Under the pieces are notes generated by a model, which was not told the DNA's origin, ran no database searches, and saw only the letters and a program-made list of their open reading frames with translations. A stretch of 64,000 nt of DNA from Ptychodera flava (taxonomy: Eukaryota > Hemichordata > Enteropneusta > Ptychoderidae): positions 6,129,501 to 6,193,500 of the forward strand of contig NC_091935.1 of the NCBI RefSeq assembly GCF_041260155.1. The letters are read 5' to 3'. Position numbers and translations under genes: made by a program. Shown piece after piece: positions 26,455 to 38,300 of the stretch (position 1 is its first letter; each line of letters opens with the position of its first letter).

Positions 26455-26712
26455 CACACACAGACATCGCTGCGACATTAGCTCAGGTGTGTGAACACGT
26501 GAGCTAAAATGTTTAAAGTTCTTTACATACCACTGATTTCATCGCCAGCGCTGTATGAGGTATCACTGACTGTTAGTGAGTAGGGTGATGCTGATGTTTG
26601 AGCTGGAACAGATGACCGGGAAACATATGGTAATACAGGCAGCTGGAGGAACTCCATTTGGATAACCAGCGGCAGACCACACACTTGTCAACAGCAAAAT
26701 TAAACGGATCAT
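21072..26712 (-). CDS. FRRS1-like reeler/DOMON gene, 5' part, possibly broken
   Basis: Five exons can be joined in phase: 26712-26531, 24540-24395, 23963-23890, 23270-23165 and 21287-21072. The start gives a signal peptide (MIRLILLLTSVWSAAG) and the reeler-domain opening YPNGVPPAAC. The reeler core follows, with NFLGFMVQARRADWS, QCSNSD, LTVTWTAPSPSAGHVRFR and ATVAEGKMTFWTNIYSEI. A proline-rich linker and a Cys-rich DOMON opening (CGTTKGCYRDPAGC...YVAIGFSNDQSM) complete it. This order is known from ferric-chelate reductase 1 proteins, membrane redox proteins with a C-terminal cytochrome b561. Exon 1 contains two frame breaks between PPAAC and SPYSLTVSDTSYSAGDEIS, because the family-like sequence moves through all three frames. 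No b561 exons are visible downstream. It may be a pseudogene, a secreted short form, or a sequence with base errors. Confidence 0.8.
22558..22705. repeat. Short tandem duplication, about 75-80 bp
   Basis: Two adjacent blocks both read GTAACAACAACACACCTTG, then TTTGTC(T/C)GTTAATA, then AACTAATTC or ACTAATTC and AGGATCA. It lies in the intron between the DOMON and linker exons of the FRRS1-like gene. Confidence 0.75.
23360..23572. mobile_element. 213-bp inverted-repeat element (MITE-like)
   Basis: The left end ATGATTGGAAC, TAATTTGGGA, TAATTGGAT is mirrored at the right end, with about 30 bp of inverted repeat and a few extra bases. The interior is AT-rich and non-coding. I could not settle a target duplication. 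It sits in an intron of the FRRS1-like gene. Confidence 0.65.
25085..26512. mobile_element. Helentron-like non-autonomous element with tandem core
   Basis: The left end has TTTAGCCTGTC and a small inverted repeat, GGTCACCG...CGGTGACC. The core holds about four and a half units of roughly 146 bp, each with AGGAAAGTTCATTAAAT then GCAAATTAGGAA, at near 25532, 25673, 25822, 25970 and 26116. Then come a GA/GACA/CA microsatellite (26385-26465) and a terminal AGCTCAGGTG...CACGTGAGCTAAAA hairpin. End hairpins, a 150-bp-class tandem core and a microsatellite in this order are known from Helentron-associated (HINE/pearl-type) elements. The family name is inferred from structure only. Confidence 0.6.
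26385..26465. repeat. GA / GACA / CA microsatellite
   Basis: A near-continuous (GA)n run is interrupted once, then passes into (GACA)n and (CA)n. It belongs to the Helentron-like element around it. The leucine/serine-rich frames it produces are artefacts. Confidence 0.9.
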
Positions 26713-26801
26713 AGTGGCAACCTTTTAAACCTGCCGATGCAATATAGTAAACACATATTATCTGGCCATGAGGGCTATAGCGACCGTTCATTACCCAGAG
26801 G

Positions 26802-27413
26802 CAGGTGCCGCCAACTGGTAAATTTCATCAATTTCGCAAAATCATCACAAAACATGTTTTGAAGGCTGATATACCAATTTTACTTATTTTTCACCTTGAC
26901 CTAAAATTTGGAGGGGAAAGTAGAGCTGTTCGTAACTGCCCTCCCACTGGCATTCACGGAAAATGTGCCCTCCCACTGAATTTTGATGCCCACTGCCCTC
27001 CAGTATCTATGGTCTGCCCGCTCCCCTCTCCCCACAACAATTCAAGCTCCCCACTGCCCTCTCCCCACTACTGAAATTCCCCATTGCCCACTAGATGCCC
27101 ACTAGGTACCCTAGATCAACGCAAAACCGTGCGAGCAGCTAGCAGTATACCTTTGAACATTGCTCCCCTCTAAGTTAGGCGCTTACTCCCCCTCTAGTTC
27201 TATCAACCACGGTTTCCCCTCCCTCTACGTATTTTCCGGTACCCACTGTCAAAATTTTCTCCCCGCCCACTGAAAATAATGAAATTTCTTCCCCGCCCAC
27301 AGTAAATATCGATTTTTTCTCCCCGCCCGCTGATTAGTTTTGAAATTTGCCCGCCCGCTGAAAAACTGCGCACGAACACCTTTTTGCACGAACAGCTTAG
27401 TTGGCGGCACCTG
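26802..27413. mobile_element. 612-bp terminal-inverted-repeat element, pyrimidine-rich
   Basis: It starts CAGGTGCCGCCAACT and ends AGTTGGCGGCACCTG, a perfect 15-bp inverted repeat. CAGAGG flanks it at 26796-26801 and 27414-27419. The interior is built of loose repeats of CCCGCCCACTGAAAA and CTGCCCTCCCCAC type, strongly C-rich on the plus strand. It encodes no transposase. The superfamily is unclear: a 6-bp duplication does not fit the usual hAT length. Confidence 0.75.
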
Positions 27414-27419
27414 CAGAGG

Positions 27420-29290
27420 GGCAGTGCGTTACCAGAAAACACATCGCTATTCCCCGAGGCCCATACGCTCATATTGCATTATGTTATGGTTTTCAGCGTT
27501 TTGACATTATGCACCGCGACAATCCATTGTGACAAGTTCACTTGGTGATTTTTCCACAGCGGTAACAGTAGTACCACTTTCTTCCAAAAATATGCTTAGC
27601 ATACCTAGCAACACACCTGGTTGCACTTGAATTTTTGTCTTCGATGAGATGTTTAAGTACCTATGCTGTTTCAACATGTTCAATGGAAAATCTTGCTGTT
27701 GAAAGGCTCGTCTCAGGCATTCATTACCCACCGTTGTTTCAAAGGTGCAGACGACACTACGGGCACTTTTTCAAAAATTTGGTCAAAACTATTTTCTGAG
27801 GGATATACTCTTTCAAAAATATCCACTGACGTCATTTATGTCGATTCTATTGTGGGACTACACGTATCTATTTTCCCGTCAAGTGTCGTATACTGGCGAA
27901 TCGCAATTCGGAATGAGCATGTGGCATGTTATAATACGCACAGTCAATATTTTAAGTGAACTATACGCATGACATACAAATAAACTATAAAGCAGATGAA
28001 GCACTGAATGATATAAAAGAAATTGGTTTAAACTCAAGACATTAGAAAATTTAATTCGTTTTGTTAATACTTTTGTTGTTTGTTGTCGGCGTGTGGAAAT
28101 ACTCCGTACTGCACATTTTCGTCGGCAAACACAGTTGACCATATTTACATGTAGGGATGGTGTTTATTGTCGTGAACCTGGTGACGGCTGACAAATGAAA
28201 TATGGGGACATTTCAAATGCCTACCCATTTATTAGGACATACAATGATTGCCATCCATCTATATGTGTATGCTATAATGACACGAAGTATTTAAACATAC
28301 ATCAACATTAAAAAAAGTTCAAACTGTATCTACAGAACAAAGTAACCTACATAAAAACTGACAGAACTGAAAGTTACTATGTCCTGAAAGGGACATTTTC
28401 TTGCTTTCGCAAAAAGACGAACTTAATAGCATAATTGTAGAAATCCACACAATGTTGATGAAAGCTATCATTTTATGAAATCATATTTTAAAATTTCTAT
28501 GGGATTCCCATCTTACAAAGAGTACAACATAATGCACATGTTTCATTCCCAACTTCAATGGACCGAAAGAATTACATGTATACCCCGCAGGGTTCCCATG
28601 TCCAATTGCCAGCTTGCTAATCGCCACAATAGATTTCCACAAGGTTCATTTGGCAATCAAACTGCAATACCCACTAATAACAACTGATGCCGATTTAGAG
28701 TCTATCACTGATTGCTTTATGTACAAGAGACATTTAGTCTGTGTTAAATATAGACTTGTTTCGTTTGCTTCGTTTTGTTCGGCTTGTTTCTTTTCGTTTC
28801 GTTTTGTTCCTTTCCGTTTCGTTCCAACCCCATTATGGTTTATCCATTAAAGTCACGACTCACTTTAGCTATTCCCGACAAAGAGCAATCTTGTGTGGAA
28901 AAATATTATTTGTACAATACTCTGCTTAAATAATCATGTAGCTATTGCTTCCTAAAATCTTAGGGGGATCCCAGGCATGACCTTTGCCATCAAAGTGAAC
29001 AATTTAAGGTAGATCGCACTTAGGGGACAGATACTTTTACAATTCTTTTCTGATCTACCACTTGTTGGGGCTCATTTCGAAGCTCTTTGAGAAAGAAAAT
29101 CTTCGACCACCTTAGTTTTAGAAAATCGAAAATTTTAATTTTTTTCCATATAGTTAACACAGGGGTGGCGGCCATTTCGAATTTCAAATATCGGTAAATC
29201 TTGGGTAATTTGTTTGTTTGGTACTAATATTTGCACGGTGACTGATTTTGAAAGAGAACGGTTGGGTTAACAAAAAAGATATCATTGAAC
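27420..29290. other. Intergenic stretch without a recognised gene
   Basis: Only short open frames without domains are seen. A TTCGTTTYG-type simple repeat lies at 28755-28830. The segment 29000-29290 has the look of a dispersed repeat, but I could not define its ends. Confidence 0.45.
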
Positions 29291-29389
29291 TAAAATTATG
29301 CATGGGCTACCAGCCATTGTCACTGAGCTACCAACTTCAGAAAATGGTAGCCCAAGTGGACTACCAGGGAAAGAAGTTAATTTCGAGCC

Positions 29390-29695
29390 CTGCCTACTAT
29401 ACAAACATACACACATACATCTAATATACATACACACATACAGACACCACAAACTTCAGCTTATACAATAACCTCACATTGGTATACAAATTGTGAGCTA
29501 AAAATGCCCTCAAAATACAAATATGCAAATTTCACCATGATTTGAACAAACTTAAGTGAGGTCTCCCCAAGTGAACTGCATATCAAATTTCAAAGCAATC
29601 TGACTTACCGTTTCAGAGAAGGCAATTGTTGATGGACGACGACGACGGGAAATCAGCTTAGTTGATAAGCGCCGTTTCGCTGACAGCGGAGCTAA
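29390..29695. repeat. Repeat remnant ending in GAGCTAAAA
   Basis: A CA-rich simple stretch is followed by TGTGAGCTAAAAATG near 29488. The end, GCGGAGCTAAAA, falls immediately before the start of the duplicated DNAJC21 block. The GAGCTAAAA terminus matches the end of the 25085-26512 element, so this may be a relic of that family lying at the duplication edge. Confidence 0.5.
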
Positions 29696-30101
29696 AATAT
29701 ATTGAAGGTATTGATTCTCTTCGTGTTGTAAGCGTGGGAGTGAAGGTGACCTCAGTCTGTACAGTTTCAATGCTTGTTCTGCGTGATCAGTCAGTGTGGA
29801 AGATGTGACGGCTTTTTGGTTTACTGCTGGTCAATTTACAAAGCTGGTCATACCAAGGAGACTTGCAAGGGATTGCACACAGACAACAAAGTACACATTT
29901 ATTGATTTGTAAAGGTGCTTTTATTTCTAACTTCTGTTTTCCTCACTCTGTGACAAGGGTCATCCAACATGGGTCATGAAATAGGTCACCCCTGTGGGGG
30001 ACAAAAACAACCTTGGTTTAAAACTATTCCAAGTCATTCAAACCCAGATGCACATTCTTGTTTCTTAAGTGAAAAGATATCAGTTTATCTTTTCCCAAGG
30101 A

Positions 30102-32344
30102 TCACCTTTTCTTGCCTTTCTTTTTACTCTTAGTTTCACTTGTTAAAATCCTTGATGAGCCTGGTTCAACGCGCACAGCATGCCCCGTTTTCTTGATGTG
30201 GTCAAAAAGTTTATTTCTGGATTGAAACTCTCCCTTGCAGACGTTACAAACAGTTGATGATTGGTCACTTGGTCCACCCTGTGCCAAAATGAAAATTAAT
30301 AAACAGTTTAACAAGGGTAAAAAGGTGCCACTTTCTACCATGAAAGTTTACTGTGTTAGGTTCTATAAAAGCTTAAACATTGTGCTTTTATTTTATCAGA
30401 AATTGTCGTGTAGATGAAGGTGTCTCCGCTTTTTTTGAAATCACAATGGTTGTTTTATTTGACTTGTGTGAAATAGAAAATAAATAATGGACATAGATCA
30501 GTTTCAACACTCAGAAACCTCACTCAGGGATATAAGTCTGTGCAAGCAAAACATCATGATGGTACCAGGGTTCAAAGAGTTCACAGTAACCATGACAGAC
30601 ATACAATGGAAGTGCTGAGGAATTGAGCCATTTCACCCACACCATCTGTGCGACCTATATAGTTTAATTTATATTTTGTTGGCTCCAGCTCACCATTGAA
30701 CATTCTTCACTACATGGGAAAGCAACCTCACAACTGCATTTTTTCTGAGGGGCCATGTAATTGTGTGACTGGCATGCACTGGACAAAATATGTTTGTTTA
30801 GATGAAACATTGAACCTCTTTCCCTTCATCAAACTTGAAAATGTACATGGTGGTTTTGTCATATAGAGTAAAATGGCCTTGATCAGGACCAGAAGTCTTC
30901 ATTAAGCAATCCATGTGATCATCAAAGTTACGGACTGCTTGTCAGTGTAAAGGTCAATCAGTGCTAATAACTAAACCTAAAACTGCTTGCTATAAATGAA
31001 ATTTTACATTCAGTAATAAGCTCTTTTTGGTATTTATATAAAACCAAATATGAGCTAAAAACTCTTACTTTAAACTTGTAAATGAAGCCCACTACAAGTA
31101 AATCACTCACAAACATTCTTCCCTTGAATTATCAAATTTCATATTTAGAGTACATGCAGAAATTTGAGACTGCCCCTGACTGCATTAGGGTCATCATGGA
31201 GCCTGCCCTCACTTTCATTTCAGTTGAAAGGCCAGGCTGTAAATCAAGCCATTACTCACCACTGAGGTATGCTTCACACACAGTATTTATGACGTTGTAC
31301 ACACCCATAGTATACATACCTGTGACCCATGCATTGATTGCAATTGTGTGTTGGTTTTCCCTCCAGGACCTTTATCCATTCCTTTCTTCGACTTCGATTT
31401 TGACGATCTGTGTATTTCAAAGGAAGTACTCGATCAAAACACAATAGAGGAAAACTCAAATGTACATTGAAATGAAAATGTTGACATACTGAGATGATAT
31501 AACTTTGTATATCAGTGTTTCACTGTCAAGTATATAAGTGCCTTGAATTTACAATTATTTAACATGTAACTAAAAACACTTACCAAATCATAATTAGATT
31601 CTAAAATTTAGTTTCTAATTGCATTTTCTACCAAAGTAATTATTTACACTAGGGTAAATTTATAGATTTCATAAATAGACACTTTTTTCAATAATTTTGA
31701 TCTGAATTAATGTATTGTAAAAGCGCAAATTATCCAGTGAGATTTAATTTTGCCATTTTTCCCTGACAGTATAAATCTGATAAAATTAAATCTACATGAC
31801 TAGAGTAAATAACAATGGATTCTATTGTTTTATTGGCAAAGTCATTGAATTTCAATCCACATGAAATGTCTCAAATATCATAATGGTCACTGAATTCTTA
31901 CTTTATTTCCTTAACTTCCTCTTGTGACAAGCTTTTGCCATCAGCTTTGTTTTCAGCCTCTGTATCTTGTGACAGCTTTGCATCTTTTGAGAAACGTTCT
32001 GACAGATCAGAAACATCATCATTATCACCGTCAGTAGTATCATTCGCCTTTGTAGTTTCACTTTCTGTCTTTTCCTCCTGTTGGAAAGTGAGTAGGTTTA
32101 ATGATAGATTTTTTTAAAACATTGCAGAAAAAAAAAAATCAAACGCAAGTTCAATCTCAAACGACAGACATGAGAAACTTGAAACTTAAAAATACTGAAA
32201 GAATACTACGGTTTTAAGACAAAGGTCCCAAAACTTTTGTAATTGGTAGACAGACCATGGGAAATTTGTTACTTCTGTTTATGTTCACTCATTTGGAATG
32301 CCCTATTCAAAATATATGTCAACTGGAGAAAAAAATATTTACGC

Positions 32345-32379
<35 letters not shown>

Positions 32380-35300
32380 TGTTTGTGTGTATAAAGGCAT
32401 ATCACAATCTGTTGCAATTTCTTACAATGACAAAAAACAGCAAGAAGTTCACTAAACAAACGGTTTGTGAACACAGGTACTTTAACTTTTCCTTGTTTAG
32501 AAAGAGTTTGAGAGGTATGGTGAAGGAATACTTTTAAGCGCAATGAAGAAATGTTTTAATCGGTGCACAGATGTGGTCTTGACACAAAATAATGTGACTT
32601 ACCAAAATTTCATCGTACATGTCGTCCAACTGCTGCTGTTGTCTCCGTCTTTTCTTCTGTTTTTTAGAAAGTCTGTAACACAACATCAAACAACAAACTA
32701 TGGCTTTTCTGGATAAGTGGGACTATTTCAGTGTTGCAATTTTAAGTTCTGTGGATGGGAGGGACATAGCATTTCATGAGACCGATGTGAGAATGACTGA
32801 AATATCACATACAAAGTTATCCTCTTGTATTCCGGAAGCTGTGTACCAAATGGGAGTCACAAAACAGAAAGACCTATTGCCAGTAATTTTCAAGAGCAAT
32901 AAACTTCTCCAACATCCCGTGATAATTTTCCAAGTATGAAACCCTTCAAACAAAGTAATGAAATTGAAAGGAAGACAAATCTAACTTTCACGCTGGATCA
33001 CTAGCAGAAATGAAAGCTACAAAAGTAACTACTTGCATGAAAAGCCAACATTTCAAGAATTAGCACATTCTTAGTTCAAATGTCTTACTTAGATTTTGGT
33101 TTGTCTGAAGTGTCTTCTAACAAATCCTGGTATGTTTCATGATCCTCTTCAAGGATATCCTCCAGGTCAACCTCATCATCTTCCTCTGGAACATCTTCTC
33201 TGATATCTTCATTACTTCCATCATCATTTTCTGCTGAATCATCCTGCTTCATCTGCTCTCTCAAGATGGCGATGTTCTTTTTATGCTTCTTGGACCGTTC
33301 ATGGTTTGCAAATCTGTGTATGAGATGATTTCTTACAGTCAATATTGTTTTCAAACATCATCTGCATATTTTCCTGTTGTTAATGCAAACTTTCAGTAAA
33401 GTGAAGTGAAGGGCAAAGTCATTTACTTGCATAAGGAAAGCTTGTTCAAATCACTGACATATCACACGGTATCTGCAGGTACAGTGTCATCAAAATGACA
33501 GAGGCAATTTTTACCTGGAGGTGAAGCATCACATGGCTGAAGCTACATGTATGTTAGGAATCATTTTGTCATAAACCTACACATTCCATTTATCGATATG
33601 TTGCGGTATAAATTAATTTTTGCATAAGTTCACAATGACAGAAGTTTCTAACTCTGTGAGCTGCACCCACTGTAAACATTTTGGTAGTCTTATGGGTATA
33701 AACGATATTTTGATAATTTTTATTGTGTTTGACTTCTTTGCTTGGTCATTCATAGATTCTGCACATTTCTATCTTCAGAAATTCTAGTGTTTAGATCTGC
33801 ACATAGGGTTTCAGAACACAATTCAGAGCTGTGTAGTGAGACACAAGAGGCAGCACTTTTCTCTATAACCTTGGTTTATATGAATATTCATCATTATGGC
33901 ATGCATAGTGTATAATATTTGAAAATCACCTGGATTGTAACATAAATGTAGACAGTGTTGTCTGGCAGTGTTACAAACAGACAGACCTATGGCTTGTGTC
34001 TCGTTATGAAGTGTTCACATTCATACCATACTATTGTGGAAACAATGCAACCTCAATGTTTACACTAACAGTATGATTCACATAGGTACAACTTACAGAG
34101 TCACAAAATTAGGTCACCTCTGAGCAAGCAAGCAACATATTAGCAAGTTAAAATTTGATAGACATAGTTTTGTATTGTGCTAACTGATACACAGTCCACA
34201 GTACATCAAAAGTCATTATTACAAATGTTTCACATGGAATACCAATGCTATGATATTTTGAAATTTTAAGTGATTCACACTATACCATCACTCTAGTTAC
34301 ACACAGCATTTGTATGCTTAAAGGAACATGGAAGGCTTGATGTAGAGATCTTGAGATGTCCTTGGGATGAGACGTGTATCACAAGCAAATACATGACTTC
34401 ATATCAAGCATGGAACCAGGATTGATATAATTTGACAAGCGCGACCTTTGACATCTTAAAGTTCCCATAAATCCACTGTGCCACTTATTGAAAATGCCAC
34501 AGATTATGTATTTTAATATCAACATAGGGAATATTTGAACATACGCTTTGTCATTTGTAAATGTTTTGTTACAAGCCACACAGTACAAGTCTGTATAGAG
34601 ATCTTCGTCACTGCCCTCCACTTCATCACCTGAAAATTAAACAAAGACGCACATCAATCATTCATCGACACTTCTACAAGCGTAAAATTATGAAGCAAAT
34701 CTTTTTCCTACTCTAAATTCAGTTTACTTTGTTCTTTACATCAATAAAACATTGATAAAGAAACTGTACAGTCCCCATTGGACACCGTAAAAACAAATGG
34801 TTTTTATATTTAGCCATAGAGGGCAGTGTCCTCTAACTCACTCGATCTGCTTTGTTCCTCTGCTCCAAACTCTTCATCTAGGTGAGCTTCCAAATGTGAC
34901 AAATCTCTTTCCAACTCTGCAAATGATGCCCATTCTTGTTCGACAAAGTTTTCTAGCGTTCTAAAACAAGAAAAGACAACATGAAAAAGTTTATGTCATA
35001 AAACAACCTGGCGATATCTCAACACATGGCATATACAAAGACTGAATACAGTGTACAGGATCTAGGAACTAACACAAATGGTATGTTCACATCACTTTCA
35101 GCAATTGTACTTACTTTAATTTTTCAAGTTTCTCTTTTTCTCGTTTTTCTTCAAATTTTTTCTGTCTTTCTTCAGCTTTCAACTTCTGCAGCATCTGAAT
35201 AAAAATTGGGCCACGAGTCAATGGCACATGTCATATTTAAATTATCAACACAGAATCAGTGCTGTTCAATAAAGTACATTTGTGAAATATAAGCACAGTG

Positions 35301-38300
35301 ATCAGGGGCGAGCAAATCCACTTGTTAATTGGTGGTCCTCTGAGCGTATCGAATGTATCATCCAGTTGACCTGCAATATCATTTACAAATCCTTAATATA
35401 TCCTTCATTGTAAAAGAGCATCATGAATGAGTCACCAGGCTGGCTGGATTCATTCCACTCCTGATTGTTACATTCCAAACACTTACTTGATACTGTTGGA
35501 CTCTTTTATCTCGTTTCCTTACAAATGCTGTCAGCTCCTGGAAAAACAATAAGTGCAATGACATAAATGTCACACAAAATTATTCACTTTTAAAAGATGA
35601 TTTAATTTTTGATTCTTACAAGGGACAAAATCTTAATGATCAAGCTATCTGTGTGTCCAAAAAGGAACCTCACATTTCACTGTGTAGGATGAATGCTGTA
35701 TTTGACACTTAGAGATCTAGAAATCAAACTGGCAGACCCCAACTTGTGACCACAAGTACACTAAGATGTATGGTCATATGAAAATGGTCAATTGTGGAAA
35801 GTTTAACCTACCCTTATTTGTTCATTGTAACTTTTCTTCGCAGAGTCCCTCAATTTTTTATTTTCTTTTTCCATCAACTTTGATATCCTCCTGTTCTCTG
35901 CTTCTCTTGTGTCGTATTTCTCCGTCCAGACAAACGTTTTCGGTGTCAAATAGTTCAACCAATAGTCATAGAATGGCTTCACAACCTGCAGCCATTAAGA
36001 AATTATACAGCCATGTTTAGTGAATGTGGGTGTATGGTTAGGAATAAGTGCAACATTTCTCATCAGTCTCATATGACTGCTTTGAGGATTAACATCAATA
36101 CTTAACCCTTTCACCACTATGGTTTGGCCCAAACCCATTGTTATCAATGGTGATTGTGGACCTGTTTACGGGGAATTGGGGGTGAACAGGTTTAAGAAAC
36201 CTTACTATCAATCATTTCTGTTGGCAATACTTACTGGTTCCTACGTGACTGAATACTTCTAGTACTATCACACAATGTCAGGAAAGGATATAGCCACCGA
36301 CAGTTGGGATTTAAATAAGTTAAATATATCAACTGTCTTGCAACACCAAATGATTTTAGGTATTATTTTATTCAACATGAAAATGATTTTTGACAATATT
36401 TTGTTCAGAGAAACTTTGGTAGCAAATGTAGGCATAAGATTAGCAAAACCTTGGCAAATTTCAAAGATTTCTATCATCGATTCTTAAAATTTCATCAAAG
36501 CTTGGTTCTCTTGATTCTGTTGAATACTAAAAGATGAGAACAGAGTGCACACAACTTCATATCACAAAACCTGGAGAAATATTGTAACGTGATGTAAAAC
36601 ATCTCTTCCTAACCTCGTCATAAGAACTGTGGGCATTTCCAAACTCTGGGATCATAAAATCTGCAGCTCCTCCAGCACTGAGATCGATAAACTTCATATC
36701 TTCTTCTGAAATGGTCTGGAACAGCTTTCTGTAAACATTGTAAAAACCCTGCCCAGAAGTAAAAAAAAAGCAAAATACGAGAACTTAAATGTCATGGAAG
36801 GATTCCTATATTAATCCCAGACTTGTGACAGTACTGATCGATGCAACGGTGTCATCACACAGATACAAACTGACTACTCATGGAGTACATGTGTCGTCAA
36901 ACATACATATATGAACAAATGATAATGATACATATGTACATACATTTACAAACACCTTTTGTACATACAAGTAGACAGATGCAATTTCACAAATACATAT
37001 GAATATGCATAAAGGCATATACCTAACAGATATGGGTGCACAAAGAACCCAAATACTTCTTCTTACCATATTGTAGGAGACATAAACCTAACACTGGGAG
37101 AAAATAATTTCTTTACCTTTTTATTATCTTCATATCCTGAGTAGACCGTTGGTCTGAAATACGGCATCACATTGATGAAGTCATCTTGGTAATTGTCTAA
37201 GCCTGTAAACAAATCAATTACAAATTTGACGGATGTCTCCAATCAAAGAAAATAAATCCTATATTTTATGGAAAAAAAAATTTGTACTGAATGTCTTCGT
37301 TGTTTTTCAGAAAAGAAGAATCCTATCTTTCAACATTGATATAAAGTATGATTGTGTTTTAATCTTTATTGGTTGAAATGGAGCGGTACATTTCTGGCCA
37401 TGCACTTAAAAATAGTTCACATAGTGCCATTGTGTCATGACATTTACATATGCTGATAGAGAGTATGTAGAGAGTGTTATCAGTGTCAATGAAAGTGAAC
37501 AGCTGAGTTTGTGAAGTTTACCTCCTTTCAACAATACTTCGCGGTGTTTATCATACCACGCTCTCTCCTGTGGATCACTGAGTACATCATATGCTTTCTG
37601 CACGAGTCGAAACTTTTCTGTGGCTTCTTCTTCATTGTCTCTGTTTTTGTCTGAAACCGATATGCAGGAGTTCAACAACTATTGAGATACATCTACAAGC
37701 ATTTTTTTGGCATGAATTAAAGTGTGCAACCAGAGTTAGTGATCCGCAACTTCATGGTATAATCAATGTGTGCTTCGTATTTAAATGCCTTTGATGCTTT
37801 GAGTAACTGAAGTTTCAAACATGCCAAGTCAGACCAACTCTAGTCATTGCACTCTTGATGAAAAATGGAAGTCAGAGCTTGAGGTGGGCTTCCAAAGACT
37901 GCAATCAAAATCCTATATTTGACATTTCGATCCTTCACAGAGGAACTTCAACAGGAATGAACAAGGTGCATGGAAACTGCTCTCAAACTTAGAGCAACCA
38001 TAGACAGTAGAAAACATTTCTCTACTGTCCATCGCACAACACGATGTTTCACACACCTTTTATATTCCTGGTGAAGGTCCTTTGTAAAAGGCCCAAATGT
38101 GGAATAAACGATTTTTATTTTATCCTCTGGAAACAGACTCTTGTTTCATTATCAAATCTATAGCTGATATCCTGTGACAAATTATCATAACATCTACCTT
38201 TAATTTGGATAAATTCAAGTGTCTAGCAAGGTGTAGCTCACGGTTTTCCCGGCATATTTGTGTGGAACCTGAACAAGCAACTACAGTGTCAGTGAAAAGG

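Larger units (their letters stand above)
29696..35765 (-). repeat. Duplicated segment: 3' half of intact DNAJC21
   Basis: This is the partner of 10057-15765. It contains exons 6-14; exon 6 (35537-35487) is absent from the other copy, where unrelated sequence occupies its place. The edges are near 29696 and 35765, the upper edge being 47 bp short of exon 5. Confidence 0.9.
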
